A stretch of DNA of 64,000 nucleotides, taken from the NCBI RefSeq assembly GCF_001888805.2, contig NZ_CP019113.1, positions 62,001 to 126,000 of the forward strand, given 5' to 3'. Below are positions 8,067-17,011 of the stretch, in pieces (the stretch's first letter is position 1; each line of letters begins with the position of its first letter). The stretch is from Enterobacter sp. SA187 (GTDB lineage: Bacteria > Pseudomonadota > Gammaproteobacteria > Enterobacterales > Enterobacteriaceae). The notes below the pieces were generated by a model. The model was not told where the DNA came from. It saw only the letters and a list, made by a program, of their open reading frames with translations, and searched no databases. A program made the translations under genes and the position numbers.

Positions 8067-9611
8067 TCAGGCGTGTCTTGCCAGCAGCTCTTCAAACGAC
8101 TCGGTATCCGCCGCTTCCACTTCCCGCTGCCGCGCCCATGACGCATCGTGCTCTTTGCTGAAATCTTCTTCTTTCAGAATTTCCAGCGGTTCTTCACGCA
8201 GCATATCGCGATATTGCGCCGCCAGTGATTTGCCGGTGCCGCCAATCCCGTTATCAATCATCGAGCGCAGAATGCGCGCCGAGAAAGTCAGTTCAGGATC
8301 GTCAAAGCTGGCCACCAGTTCATCACATACTTTCGCATACGCATCACCGCCGTCAATACCATCGAGAGTTTGCGCGACGCGTTTCAGATCCTGGAATAAA
8401 TCTTTGCCCACTTTCGCCAGCGGATATTGTGCCGTTTCACAGCCGATACCCAGCGTCAGGCCAGGCTTACGCCCTTCAAGGATCACGCGGTTCCAGTTGG
8501 TGCGCGTGCACAGCAGTTCGTCGCTGCTCATCTCCGGCGCATCCGCCAGCGCGCACCAGACCATAAACAGGTCGAGGAAGCGTACCTGCTGCTCATCAAC
8601 GCCAATGGGTGAGAACGGGTTGATGTCCAGCGAGCGCACTTCAATGTACTCAATGCCGCCGCGCAGTAACGCATCCGACGGCGTTTCGCCGCTGCGCGTT
8701 ACGCGTTTCGGACGGATAGGCGCGTACAGCTCGTTTTCAATCTGCAGGATATTGGTGTTGATTTGCAGATGCTTGCCGTCTTTCGTCAGGCCCAGCTTCG
8801 CGTATTCTTCAGACGGGGTTTTAATCGCCCGTTTCAGCGCCGCCACGTACTCGTTCAGCTCGTTAAAGGTGATGCCGAGGTTGCTCTGCGACTTATTGGT
8901 GTAGCCAAGGTCGCTTAAGCGCAGCGAGGTGGCATACGGCAGATAGTACATGCCGTTTTCCGTTTTCTCGAACGGCAGCGAGGTCGGCTTGCCCTGCAGG
9001 AACGACGGGCAAATTGCCGGCGACGCGCCAAACAGGTACGGGATCACCCAGCCGAAACGGTAGTAGTTGCGGATCAGACGGAAATACCCTGCCGAGATCG
9101 CTTCTTTATCCGTTTCACCGCATTTTGCCTGCCAGAAGGCCATCGGCAGCGAGAAGTTATAGTGCACGCCGGAAATGGTCTGCATCAGCGCGCCGTAACG
9201 GTTTTTCAACCCTTCACGGTAAAGCGTCTTCAGGCGACCAATATTTGAGGGGCCGTACTGCGCCAGCTCAATGTCCTGACCGTTCTCGATGTAACAGGGC
9301 ATACTCAGCGGCCATAACCGCTCGTCGCCCAGCTGACGCACGGTATAGCGATGCACATCGCGCATGATCGTCAGCATATGATCAATATCGCCGTCGACCG
9401 GAGTAATAAACTCCAGCAGCGCTTCCGCGAAATCGGTCGTGATCCATTTATGTGTCAGCGCTGAACCGAGCTGCTCCGGATGTCCGGTTGTTGCCAGACT
9501 GCCATCTGCATTAACGCGCAGCGTTTCGCGCTCCAGCCCGCGCTGGATCCCCTTCAAAGCCTGAGGGTGGTTTTCCAGCCAGGACAGCGCCTGTGATACG
9601 TCCGGGATCAA
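8067..9611 (-). CDS. gshA: GshA, glutamate-cysteine ligase (TTG start)
   Basis: Joins L-glutamate to L-cysteine using ATP, the first step of glutathione synthesis. 514 residues (E. coli 518). The start is the TTG that gives (M)IPDVSQALSWL, preceded by GGGAGGTCAA; E. coli gshA also uses TTG. In-frame codons further upstream do not match the family. Conserved stretches include RGLERETLRVN, MQTISGVHYNFSLP and RGGIEYIEVRSLDINPF. Compared with E. coli, a few residues are missing near CGETDKEAISAGYF. Confidence 0.96.
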   Translation of the reverse strand: MIPDVSQALSWLENHPQALKGIQRGLERETLRVNADGSLATTGHPEQLGSALTHKWITTDFAEALLEFITPVDGDIDHMLTIMRDVHRYTVRQLGDERLWPLSMPCYIENGQDIELAQYGPSNIGRLKTLYREGLKNRYGALMQTISGVHYNFSLPMAFWQAKCGETDKEAISAGYFRLIRNYYRFGWVIPYLFGASPAICPSFLQGKPTSLPFEKTENGMYYLPYATSLRLSDLGYTNKSQSNLGITFNELNEYVAALKRAIKTPSEEYAKLGLTKDGKHLQINTNILQIENELYAPIRPKRVTRSGETPSDALLRGGIEYIEVRSLDINPFSPIGVDEQQVRFLDLFMVWCALADAPEMSSDELLCTRTNWNRVILEGRKPGLTLGIGCETAQYPLAKVGKDLFQDLKRVAQTLDGIDGGDAYAKVCDELVASFDDPELTFSARILRSMIDNGIGGTGKSLAAQYRDMLREEPLEILKEEDFSKEHDASWARQREVEAADTESFEELLARHA

Positions 9612-9687
9612 ATTGACCTCCCGCCTGTCGAAATCATTTCTACACAGCATAATTGTAATGGTTGACGATTTAAGGCCAGCAATGCAA

Positions 9688-10116
9688 TTAGTGCCACCAC
9701 GTCATGCCCTGAAGCGTTGCGAATGCCACAACAACATAGCGCAACGCCTTGCCAAGGCATAAAAAAAAGAGAACTGGCCCCCACGAGATGCGCATCCATC
9801 CCGCCAGCAGGCACAGCAAATCACCAATAACAGGCATCCAGCTCAATAATAGCGCGGCTGCGCCATAACGATTGAGAAAACCTGTGGCTTTTTCCTGCCA
9901 GCGTGACGTTTTACGCAGCGGAAAGAAGCGACCAAGGATAACGTTAGTCAGCCCTCCAAGGCTATTACCCATTGTTGCTATTAATACCAGCAGCCAGGGC
10001 TGACTCACGCCAGAAAGAAGTAAGGCGACCAGCAGCACCTCAGAATTGCCCGGTAATAACGTGGCGCTGAGAAAACTGCCGGCAAACAATGAGAAGAGTG
10101 ACAGGCCGTCACTCAC
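9688..10116 (-). CDS. yqaA: YqaA, inner membrane protein of the DedA/SNARE-associated family
   Basis: 142 residues, as in E. coli. Mostly hydrophobic, with about four membrane segments and the family motif GNSLGGLTNVILGRF. The function of YqaA is not established; relatives are linked to lipid transport or membrane potential. The start overlaps the yqaB stop by 4 bases, so the two are co-transcribed and coupled. Confidence 0.92.
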   Translation of the reverse strand: MSDGLSLFSLFAGSFLSATLLPGNSEVLLVALLLSGVSQPWLLVLIATMGNSLGGLTNVILGRFFPLRKTSRWQEKATGFLNRYGAAALLLSWMPVIGDLLCLLAGWMRISWGPVLFFLCLGKALRYVVVAFATLQGMTWWH

Positions 10117-10679
10117 AATACGCGCACGTCCACGACGTCCATGCCAGCTGCGCGTGCCGCCTGAAGGCCGAAATCCGCGTCTTCAAACACCACGCACTCG
10201 GCGGGCGGCACGCCCATCAGCTCGGCGCAGCGTAAAAAGGTATCGGGAGCGGGTTTATGGTGAGTCACATGATCGGCGGCGACCACGGCGGTGAAATAGT
10301 GGCGCAGGCCCAGATGCGCAAGCAGCGCTTCGGCAATGGCGCTTTCACTGCCGGTGCCGACAGACATCGGGCGACGACCGTGCCACGCTTTCACCACTTC
10401 TACCAGCGGTAACGGACGCACGCCATCGAGCAGCATAGACTTCACGGCGGCGGTTTTTTCCTGCGCCAGCAGATGCGGATCCAGATCGGCCTGATTGTAT
10501 TCGATAACAGATTGCGCGATACGCCAGGTCGGTGAGCCATTAAGGGCAATCATCGCCTGCAAATCATAGCGCAGACCATAGCGCCCTAGGACGTCATCCC
10601 AGGCTTTACGGTGCGTAGGTTCAGTATCCAGGATGGTGCCATCCATATCAAAAATTAGTCCACTGTAACGTTCGTACAT
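10113..10679 (-). CDS. yqaB: YqaB, HAD-family sugar phosphatase (fructose-1-phosphatase)
   Basis: 188 residues, the E. coli length. HAD motif I is DMDGTILDTEP near residues 11-21 (nucleophile and acid/base Asp), motif II the TGSESAIAEALL region, and motif III/IV VFEDADFGLQAARAAG. E. coli YqaB dephosphorylates fructose-1-phosphate and some related sugar phosphates. Translationally coupled to yqaA. Confidence 0.94.
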   Translation of the reverse strand: MYERYSGLIFDMDGTILDTEPTHRKAWDDVLGRYGLRYDLQAMIALNGSPTWRIAQSVIEYNQADLDPHLLAQEKTAAVKSMLLDGVRPLPLVEVVKAWHGRRPMSVGTGSESAIAEALLAHLGLRHYFTAVVAADHVTHHKPAPDTFLRCAELMGVPPAECVVFEDADFGLQAARAAGMDVVDVRVL

Positions 10680-10792
10680 CGCGTTCTCACAACCGGATAA
10701 CAGAAGGATACTGTAACGTAAACAAGGATTTTTGTCGCTGGCAGCGCAAGGAGAATATCGGGAATTTTGGATTTGGGAGGAGGTACGAAGAA

Positions 10793-10927
10793 TGGTGCAT
10801 CCGGGAGGATTACTCGGCTGCGCCTTGCCCTGCGGGCCGTTGCTGAAGCAACGTTATCCTCCCTGGTGCTTGTAACAGCATTGCAGATTCTTTCATGAAT
10901 CGCTGTTGCTGAAAGACCGGGGAAGTA
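10793..10927 (-). repeat. tRNA-fragment repeat A (rtT-like), downstream of the first tRNA-Arg copy
   Basis: Read on the minus strand, the unit contains the last 19 bases of tRNA-Arg including CCA (10793-10811), preceded by a hairpin-forming stretch (GGAGGAT/ATCCTCC outer stem and GTTGC/GCAAC inner stem). Same architecture as repeats B and C but more diverged. It forms the promoter-distal end of the tRNA cluster. Confidence 0.8.
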
Positions 10928-11004
10928 TGGTGCATCCGGGAGGATTCGAACCTCCGACCGCTCGGTTCGTAGCCGAGTACTCTATCCAGCTGAGCTACGG
11001 ATGC
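10928..11004 (-). tRNA. tRNA-Arg(ACG), copy 1
   Basis: 77-base tRNA with encoded CCA. On the minus strand it begins GCATCCGTAGCTCAGCTGG and has anticodon ACG (CTACGAA) and the T arm GGTTCGAATCC. Identical in form to the argQ/V/Y/Z tRNAs of E. coli; the first base of the anticodon is expected to become inosine. Last tRNA of the serV-arg transcript. Confidence 0.98.
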
Positions 11005-11055
11005 ATCGGGAATTGCTGTACTGCGCTGATTGTTACTGAAACAACCAGAGGAGAA

Positions 11056-11189
11056 TGGTGCATCCGGGAGGATTACTCGGCTGCGCCTCGCCCTGCGGGC
11101 CGTTGCTAAAGCAACGTTATCCTCCCTGGTGCTTGCGATAACATCGCACGCTCTTTAACAGCCGCTTTCGCTGTTATCCTGAAGGAGAA
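11056..11189 (-). repeat. tRNA-fragment repeat B (rtT-like)
   Basis: Contains the 3'-terminal 19 bases of tRNA-Arg (11056-11074) and a long hairpin: outer arms GGAGGAT and ATCCTCC, inner CGTTGC/GCAACG. It lies between tRNA-Arg copies 1 and 2. It differs from repeat C by only a few bases and lies exactly 392 bases from it. Confidence 0.85.
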
Positions 11190-11266
11190 TGGTGCATCCG
11201 GGAGGATTCGAACCTCCGACCGCTCGGTTCGTAGCCGAGTACTCTATCCAGCTGAGCTACGGATGC
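11190..11266 (-). tRNA. tRNA-Arg(ACG), copy 2
   Basis: Identical 77-base tRNA-Arg with anticodon ACG and encoded CCA. Separated from copy 3 by a 53-base spacer that resembles the spacers found elsewhere next to the 19-base fragments. Confidence 0.98.
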
Positions 11267-11319
11267 ATCGGGAATTACTAAGGTACTGCATTGACTGTTA
11301 CTGAAACAATCAAAAGAGA

Positions 11320-11396
11320 TGGTGCATCCGGGAGGATTCGAACCTCCGACCGCTCGGTTCGTAGCCGAGTACTCTATCCAGCTGAGCTACGGATGC
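11320..11396 (-). tRNA. tRNA-Arg(ACG), copy 3
   Basis: Identical 77-base tRNA-Arg with anticodon ACG and encoded CCA. Offset from copy 1 by exactly 392 bases, showing a tandem duplication of a block with two tRNA genes and one fragment repeat. Confidence 0.98.
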
Positions 11397-11447
11397 ATCA
11401 GGTATTGCTTTACTGCGCTGATTGTTACTGAAACAACCAGAGGAGAA

Positions 11448-11581
11448 TGGTGCATCCGGGAGGATTACTCGGCTGCGCCTCGCCCTACGGGCCGTTGCTA
11501 AAGCAACGTTATCCTCCCTGGTGCTTGCGATAACATCGCACGCTCTTTGACAGCCGCTTTCGCTGTTATCCTGAGGGAGAA
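11448..11581 (-). repeat. tRNA-fragment repeat C (rtT-like)
   Basis: Carries the same 19-base 3' tRNA-Arg fragment (11448-11466) and hairpin as repeat B, between copies 3 and 4. The fragment sits 52 bases from copy 3, the same distance as fragment B from copy 1. Confidence 0.85.
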
Positions 11582-11658
11582 TGGTGCATCCGGGAGGATT
11601 CGAACCTCCGACCGCTCGGTTCGTAGCCGAGTACTCTATCCAGCTGAGCTACGGATGC
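11582..11658 (-). tRNA. tRNA-Arg(ACG), copy 4
   Basis: Identical 77-base tRNA-Arg with anticodon ACG and encoded CCA. It follows the tRNA-Ser gene after only 4 bases, so both must come from one precursor. Confidence 0.98.
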
Positions 11659-11662
11659 AAAA

Positions 11663-11755
11663 TGGCGGTGAGGCGGGGATTCGAACCCCGGATGCAGCTT
11701 TTGACCGCATACTCCCTTAGCAGGGGAGCGCCTTCAGCCTCTCGGCCACCTCACC
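11663..11755 (-). tRNA. serV: tRNA-Ser(GCT)
   Basis: 93-base class II tRNA with a long variable arm. On the minus strand it starts GGTGAGGTGGCCGAGAGGCT, has anticodon GCT (CTGCTAA, for AGC/AGU codons), T arm GGTTCGAATCC and encoded CCA. Promoter-proximal tRNA of the cluster, matching serV of E. coli. Confidence 0.98.
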
Positions 11756-11816
11756 ACACGCCTCTTACGAGTGCTTCGAAGAACTTGTTTCTGCTCATCG
11801 TCGCTGCGTGGCGCAC

Positions 11817-11844
11817 ATATTACTTTCTGGGACTTATAAGTCAA
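11817..11844 (-). promoter_or_regulatory. Promoter of the serV-arg tRNA operon
   Basis: On the minus strand: TTGACT, a 16-base spacer, TAATAT, followed by a GC-rich stretch (GTGCGCCACGC) resembling the discriminator of stringently controlled stable-RNA promoters. It lies about 60 bases upstream of tRNA-Ser. The rest of the 360-base gap between the tRNAs and csrA shows no gene. Confidence 0.75.
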
Positions 11845-12087
11845 ACAATTTTTCCCAGCCCTGAATCGATTGCACACTTCGCAGACAATTAGGCTGCAAA
11901 AAGCGCAAAAAGGATGTTTTATCAGCAGATTTTAGCAGGCGCGGCCGCGGTAGCTGGCGGAGGCGGTTCAGCCCCATGGTGATAAAAAAGCGCAGAATAG
12001 CCAAAGAATTTGCACGTGCGGATGCACAGGGAAATTAAAAGGAAATGATAGTGTCACGAAAGAGGAGGAAAATAGCGGGAATGAACC

Positions 12088-12112
12088 GCGCCTCGCCGGG
12101 GGGCGAGACGCG
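12088..12112 (-). terminator. Hairpin downstream of csrA
   Basis: Strong stem CGTCTCGCC/GGCGAGGCG (one mismatch, loop of C residues) 7 bases after the csrA stop. No clean U-run follows, so it may be a 3'-end stabiliser or processing site rather than a classical terminator. Confidence 0.5.
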
Positions 12113-12118
12113 ATAATA

Positions 12119-12304
12119 TCAATAGCTGGACTGCTGGGATTTTTCAGCCTGGATACGCTGGTAGATTTCTTCACGGTGAACGGACACTTCTTTAGGAGCA
12201 TTGACCCCAATACGTACCTGGTTGCCCTTAACGCCTAAAACAGTCACAGTGACCTCATCCCCTATCATGAGGGTCTCACCAACTCGACGAGTCAGAATCA
12301 GCAT
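12119..12304 (-). CDS. csrA: CsrA, carbon storage regulator (RNA-binding)
   Basis: 61 residues, [20 protein letters not shown] onward, identical or nearly so to E. coli CsrA. Homodimeric mRNA-binding protein that recognises GGA in hairpin loops; the two RNA-contacting ends (residues 2-7 LILTRR and about 40-47 VSVHREEI) are intact. It regulates glycogen, biofilm, motility and carbon flow. The AAGGAG ribosome-binding site is strong. It lies between alaS and serV, as in E. coli. Confidence 0.98.
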
Positions 12305-12496
12305 TCTTTGCTCCTTGAAAGATTAAAAGAGTCGGGTCTCTCTGTATCCCGGCATTATCCATCATAAACGTCAAAAAAGTATGTGATGACCAGTATCTGA
12401 AGCGACAGCTATCACCACTATTACTTTCTGTTAAACGTAAGTTTAGCCGATATACACAACTTCAACCTGACTTTATCGTTATCAAAAGCGTAGTGA

Positions 12497-12525
12497 CAAA
12501 AATGCCACAACCTGAGTCATGGCAT
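12497..12525 (-). terminator. Terminator of alaS
   Basis: On the minus strand: ATGCCA, a 12-base loop, TGGCAT, then TTTTT. It lies 22 bases beyond the alaS stop. Confidence 0.7.
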
Positions 12526-12546
12526 TTGCCTGCGCTTTTTCGTTAT

Positions 12547-15174
12547 TTACAGCTTCGCACTTACCCAGGTTTTAACGCTGGCCAGTGCTGCGGGAAGCGC
12601 TGACGCATCGGTACCGCCGGCTTGCGCCATATCCGGTCGACCGCCCCCTTTGCCCCCCACTTGTTGGGCTACCATTCCTACCAGTTCCCCTGCTTTCACG
12701 CGGTCGGTCACATCCTTAGACACACCCGCAATCAGAGAAACCTTACCCTCTGCCACCGTAGCCAGCACGATTATAGTAGAACCTAACTGATTCTTCAGAT
12801 CGTCGACCATGGTACGCAGCATCTTCGGCTCAACGCCTGCCAGTTCACTGACCAGCAGCTTCACGCCATTGATGTCTTCGGCTTTGCTGGACAAGCTTGC
12901 GCTCTCCAGGGCTGCCTGTTGTTCTTTCAGGTGTTGCAGCTCTTTCTCAAGCTGACGCGTTTTATCCAGAACGCTGCGCACTTTCTCGCCCAGGTTCTGG
13001 CTGTCGCCTTTCAGCAACTGCGCGATGTCATGCAGCTGATCGCTTTCCGCATGCAGGCTGGCAATCGCCCCTTCGCCGGTGACGGCTTCGATACGACGCA
13101 CGCCAGCGGCGGTGCCCGATTCCGACACAATACGGAACAGGCCAATGTCACCGGTACGTGAGGCGTGAGTCCCGCCGCACAGCTCCGTTGAGAAATCGCC
13201 CATGCTCAGCACGCGCACACGATCATCATATTTCTCACCGAACAGCGCCATTGCACCCTTCGCGCGTGCGGCTTCCAGTTCCATGATATTGGTTTCGATC
13301 GGCAGGTTGCGGCGGATTTGCGCGTTTACCAGATCTTCAACCGCACGGATCTCTGACGGTTTCATCGCTTCGAAATGCGAGAAGTCAAAGCGCAGGATCT
13401 TGTCGTTAACCAGAGAACCTTTCTGCGCCACATGCGTACCCAGCACTTCGCGCAGCGCGGCGTGCATCAGGTGCGTGGCGGAGTGGTTCAGACGAATACG
13501 TTCGCGGCGAGCCTCGTCAACTTCCGCTTTTACGCCATCGCCCAGCTTCAGCACGCCGGACGCCAGTTTGCCCTGGTGACCAATCGCCTGAGCGTATTTC
13601 TGCGTGTCGGTAACGGTAAAGGTGAAGCCATTGCCTTTCAGCTCGCCCTTATCGCCCACCTGACCGCCGGATTCGGCGTAGAAAGGCGTTTCATCCAGCA
13701 CCACCACCGCATCCTGACCGGCTGTGATGGCGTCTACCGCTTTACCGTCGACAAAGAGCGCGGTGACTTTTGCGGTCAGCTCAAGGTGGTCGTAGCCTTT
13801 GAATTCGGTACTGCCGTCAACGCGGATCATCGCATTGTAATCGGCGCCAAAACCGCTGGATTCACGCGCGCGACGGCGCTGCTCTTCCATTGCGGCTTCG
13901 AAGCCCGCTTCGTCCACTTTCAGATTACGCTCACGGCACACGTCGGCGGTCAGATCCACCGGGAAACCGTAGGTATCGTACAGACGGAAGGCGGTTTCAC
14001 CGTCCAGCGTATCGCCGGTCAGCTTCGACAGCTCTTCATCCAGCAGCGCCAGGCCACGCTCCAGCGTGCGGGCAAACTGCTCTTCTTCGGTTTTCAGCAC
14101 CTGCTCAACCTGCGCCTGCTGGCGTTGCAGATCTTCGCCTGCCGCGCCCATCACCGCGATCAGCGGACCGACGAGTTTGTAGAAGAAGGTGTCTTTCGCG
14201 CCCAGCATGTTGCCATGACGCACCGCGCGACGAATGATGCGACGCAGCACGTAGCCACGGTTTTCATTCGACGGCAGCACGCCATCCGCAATCAGGAAGG
14301 CACAGGAACGAATATGGTCGGCAATGACGCGCAGGGATTTGTTGCTCAGATCCGTCGCGCCCGTCACTTTCGCTACGGCTTCGATAAGTTTGCTGAACAG
14401 ATCGATATCGTAGTTAGAGTTCACATGTTGCAGTACGGCGGCAATACGCTCAAGGCCCATACCGGTATCCACGGACGGCTTCGGCAGCGGTTCCATGGTG
14501 CCGTCGGCCTGGCGGTTGAACTGCATAAAGACGATGTTCCAGATCTCAATGTAGCGGTCGCCGTCTTCTTCCGGGCTACCCGGAGGCCCGCCCCAGATGT
14601 GATCGCCATGATCGTAGAAAATCTCGGTGCACGGGCCGCACGGACCGGTGTCACCCATCTGCCAGAAGTTGTCGGAAGCGTATGGCGCGCCTTTGTTATC
14701 ACCGATACGGATGATACGTTCGCGCGGAATGCCGACTTCTTTTTCCCAGATGTCGTACGCTTCGTCGTCAGTGGCATACACGGTTACCCACAAACGCTCT
14801 TTCGGCAGGGCAAACCAGTTTTCACCGGTCAGCAGTTCCCATGCGAACTGAATGGCTTCGTGTTTGAAGTAATCGCCGAAGCTGAAGTTACCCAGCATTT
14901 CGAAGAAGGTATGGTGACGCGCGGTGTAACCGACGTTTTCCAGGTCATTGTGTTTACCGCCCGCACGCACGCAGCGCTGCGAGGTGGTCGCGCGGGAATA
15001 ATTACGCTTGTCGAGACCAAGGAATACATCCTTGAACTGGTTCATCCCGGCGTTGGTAAACAGCAGAGTCGGGTCGTTATTTGGAACCAGGGAGCTGCTG
15101 GCAACTACCTGATGGCCCTTACTATGGAAAAAGTCGAGAAACGCCTGACGGATCTCAGCGGTGCTCTTGCTCAT
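12547..15174 (-). CDS. alaS: AlaS, alanyl-tRNA synthetase
   Basis: 875 residues (E. coli 876). The N-terminal class II aminoacylation core begins MSKSTAEIRQAFLDFF and holds the motif 2 region around RCVRAGGKHNDLENVG. The editing domain carries zinc-ligand motifs HSATHLMHAAL and ELCGGTHA. The C-terminal coiled coil and C-Ala domain end with GGGRPDMAQAGGTDASALP. Charges tRNA-Ala in the cytosol and clears misactivated Ser and Gly. Located between csrA and recX, as in E. coli. Confidence 0.98.
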   Translation of the reverse strand: MSKSTAEIRQAFLDFFHSKGHQVVASSSLVPNNDPTLLFTNAGMNQFKDVFLGLDKRNYSRATTSQRCVRAGGKHNDLENVGYTARHHTFFEMLGNFSFGDYFKHEAIQFAWELLTGENWFALPKERLWVTVYATDDEAYDIWEKEVGIPRERIIRIGDNKGAPYASDNFWQMGDTGPCGPCTEIFYDHGDHIWGGPPGSPEEDGDRYIEIWNIVFMQFNRQADGTMEPLPKPSVDTGMGLERIAAVLQHVNSNYDIDLFSKLIEAVAKVTGATDLSNKSLRVIADHIRSCAFLIADGVLPSNENRGYVLRRIIRRAVRHGNMLGAKDTFFYKLVGPLIAVMGAAGEDLQRQQAQVEQVLKTEEEQFARTLERGLALLDEELSKLTGDTLDGETAFRLYDTYGFPVDLTADVCRERNLKVDEAGFEAAMEEQRRRARESSGFGADYNAMIRVDGSTEFKGYDHLELTAKVTALFVDGKAVDAITAGQDAVVVLDETPFYAESGGQVGDKGELKGNGFTFTVTDTQKYAQAIGHQGKLASGVLKLGDGVKAEVDEARRERIRLNHSATHLMHAALREVLGTHVAQKGSLVNDKILRFDFSHFEAMKPSEIRAVEDLVNAQIRRNLPIETNIMELEAARAKGAMALFGEKYDDRVRVLSMGDFSTELCGGTHASRTGDIGLFRIVSESGTAAGVRRIEAVTGEGAIASLHAESDQLHDIAQLLKGDSQNLGEKVRSVLDKTRQLEKELQHLKEQQAALESASLSSKAEDINGVKLLVSELAGVEPKMLRTMVDDLKNQLGSTIIVLATVAEGKVSLIAGVSKDVTDRVKAGELVGMVAQQVGGKGGGRPDMAQAGGTDASALPAALASVKTWVSAKL

Positions 15175-15303
15175 AATTATCCTGAAATCAAGCTAACGTA
15201 TTATCGTAGCCGGCGGTTGACTGCGTAGAGACCGCCGCCAACTACCGGAAAAAGTGGGAATAAGATAAGTTTTCTTTACTGCGAAGTAAAATCCCGTATG
15301 CAG

Positions 15304-15810
15304 TCAATCATCAAAATTTCGCCACAGCGCCTGAATATCTTCCATCATAAAGCCGCGGTACATCAGAAATCGCTGTACTTTCACTTTATCGGCGAAGGCG
15401 GTGGGCAGCGGCTCGCCATATTTGCGGTAGGCCTGCTCGCGAGCCAGCGCCGTCCAGTCAATATCACACTCGCGCATCGCCGCCTGCGCGGCTTCCCGGC
15501 CAATGCCTTTCTGGTTTAGCTCCTGGCTGATGCGCGACGGGCCGTAACCTTTGCGCCCGCGGCTGGCAATAAACTGGCGGGCGAAACGATCGTCATCAAG
15601 GTAGCGGTTTTCAAAGCACCAGTTGACGACGTTATTGATATCTTCTTCGCTGGCATCCACCGGCTCCGGCCCGGTTTTGGTCATAACGGGCGCGGTGAGT
15701 TTGCGGCGAAATTCCTGTTCACTGTGATCGCGCATCGCGAGGATACGCATCGCCCGATCCAGTAACCGGGCATAGGCGGAACGACGGGGCGTAGTATCAG
15801 AATCAGACAT
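15304..15810 (-). CDS. recX: RecX, regulator of RecA
   Basis: 168 residues (E. coli 166). It begins MSDSDTTPRRSAYARLLDRA; an in-frame codon 39 bases upstream lies over the recA terminator and is not conserved. It consists of three repeated three-helix units, with GRKGYGPSRISQELNQKGI in the middle. RecX caps and restrains RecA filaments. Downstream of recA behind a terminator, so it is probably expressed by read-through during the SOS response. Confidence 0.96.
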   Translation of the reverse strand: MSDSDTTPRRSAYARLLDRAMRILAMRDHSEQEFRRKLTAPVMTKTGPEPVDASEEDINNVVNWCFENRYLDDDRFARQFIASRGRKGYGPSRISQELNQKGIGREAAQAAMRECDIDWTALAREQAYRKYGEPLPTAFADKVKVQRFLMYRGFMMEDIQALWRNFDD

Positions 15811-15836
15811 AGCACACCTGCTGGGAATGGAATAGC

Positions 15837-15863
15837 AAAAGGGCTGCATAAGCAGCCCTTTTT
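15837..15863 (-). terminator. recA terminator
   Basis: GGGCTGC-ATAA-GCAGCCC flanked by A4 and T5, so it works on either strand. It lies between recA and recX and, as in E. coli, limits how much RecX is made relative to RecA. Confidence 0.9.
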
Positions 15864-15881
15864 ATCGGTTACATAAGATTA

Positions 15882-16946
15882 TCAGAAATCTTCGTCGCCT
15901 TCTTTCGCGTGTTCATCGTTGTCATCAACGGTGAAGTCAGGCTTGGTATCCGGATTACTGAGCAGCGCGTCACGCACTTTCTTCTCAATTTCCTTCGCCG
16001 TTTCCGGGTTCTCTTTCAGCCAGGTAGTGGCGTTCGCTTTACCCTGACCGATTTTCTCACCGTTGTAGCTGTACCATGCACCTGCTTTCTCGATGAACTT
16101 CTCTTTCACGCCCAGGTCAACCAGTTCGCCGTAGAAGTTAATACCTTCCCCGTAGAGGATCTGGAATTCAGCCTGTTTGAACGGCGCGGCGATCTTGTTC
16201 TTCACAACCTTCACGCGGGTTTCGCTGCCCACTACGTTATCGCCCTCTTTCACCGCGCCGATACGGCGGATGTCGAGACGCACGGAAGCGTAGAATTTCA
16301 GCGCGTTACCGCCGGTGGTGGTTTCCGGGTTACCGAACATCACACCGATTTTCATACGGATCTGGTTGATGAAGATCAGCAGCGTATTGGACTGCTTAAG
16401 GTTACCCGCCAGTTTACGCATCGCCTGGCTCATCATACGTGCCGCGAGGCCCATGTGAGAGTCACCGATTTCGCCTTCAATTTCGGCTTTCGGGGTCAGC
16501 GCTGCAACCGAGTCAACCACCAGCACGTCAACGGCGCCTGAGCGCGCGAGCGCGTCACAGATTTCCAGCGCCTGCTCACCGGTATCCGGCTGAGAACACA
16601 GCAGGTTATCAATATCCACGCCCAGCTTACGTGCGTAGACAGGATCCAGCGCATGTTCAGCATCGATAAACGCACAGGTTTTACCCTGACGCTGCGCCGC
16701 CGCGATAACCTGAAGGGTTAAGGTTGTTTTACCTGAGGATTCCGGCCCGTAGATTTCTACGATACGGCCCATCGGCAAACCGCCTGCGCCCAGTGCAATA
16801 TCCAGAGAAAGCGAACCGGTGGAGATAGTTTCCACATCCATGGAACGGTCTTCACCCAGGCGCATGATGGAGCCTTTACCGAATTGCTTTTCGATCTGGC
16901 CCAGTGCTGCCGCCAACGCTTTCTGTTTGTTTTCGTCGATAGCCAT
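15882..16946 (-). CDS. recA: RecA, recombinase and SOS co-protease
   Basis: 354 residues (E. coli 353). The start giving MAIDENKQKA is used; an ATG five codons upstream is not conserved. Walker A GPESSGKT spans residues 67-74, followed by the Walker B segment DVLVVDSV and loop regions MRKLAGNLKQ and FGNPETTTGGNALKF. The acidic tail (DDNDEHAKEGDEDF) is present. Drives strand exchange on single-stranded DNA and stimulates LexA self-cleavage. Controlled by the overlapping LexA box. Confidence 0.99.
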   Translation of the reverse strand: MAIDENKQKALAAALGQIEKQFGKGSIMRLGEDRSMDVETISTGSLSLDIALGAGGLPMGRIVEIYGPESSGKTTLTLQVIAAAQRQGKTCAFIDAEHALDPVYARKLGVDIDNLLCSQPDTGEQALEICDALARSGAVDVLVVDSVAALTPKAEIEGEIGDSHMGLAARMMSQAMRKLAGNLKQSNTLLIFINQIRMKIGVMFGNPETTTGGNALKFYASVRLDIRRIGAVKEGDNVVGSETRVKVVKNKIAAPFKQAEFQILYGEGINFYGELVDLGVKEKFIEKAGAWYSYNGEKIGQGKANATTWLKENPETAKEIEKKVRDALLSNPDTKPDFTVDDNDEHAKEGDEDF

Positions 16947-17011
16947 TATTACTCCTGTCATGCCGGGTAAAGCAGGTGGTGCTCAACCGGGAATTCTTAA
17001 CTGTTGCGGCA

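Noticed and set aside
10793..11581. CRISPR-like regular spacing of repeats
   Set aside because: The repeats are tRNA genes and tRNA 3' fragments with duplicated spacers, not short repeats with unique spacers.
10906..11892. Repeated peptides (MVHPGGFEPPTARFVAEYS type) read through the tRNA genes
   Set aside because: These are translations of the antisense of tRNA-Arg and tRNA-Ser, a common artefact.
13375..15228. 617-codon open frame opposite alaS
   Set aside because: Antisense shadow of a conserved gene; the composition follows the codon bias of alaS and no protein family is recognisable.
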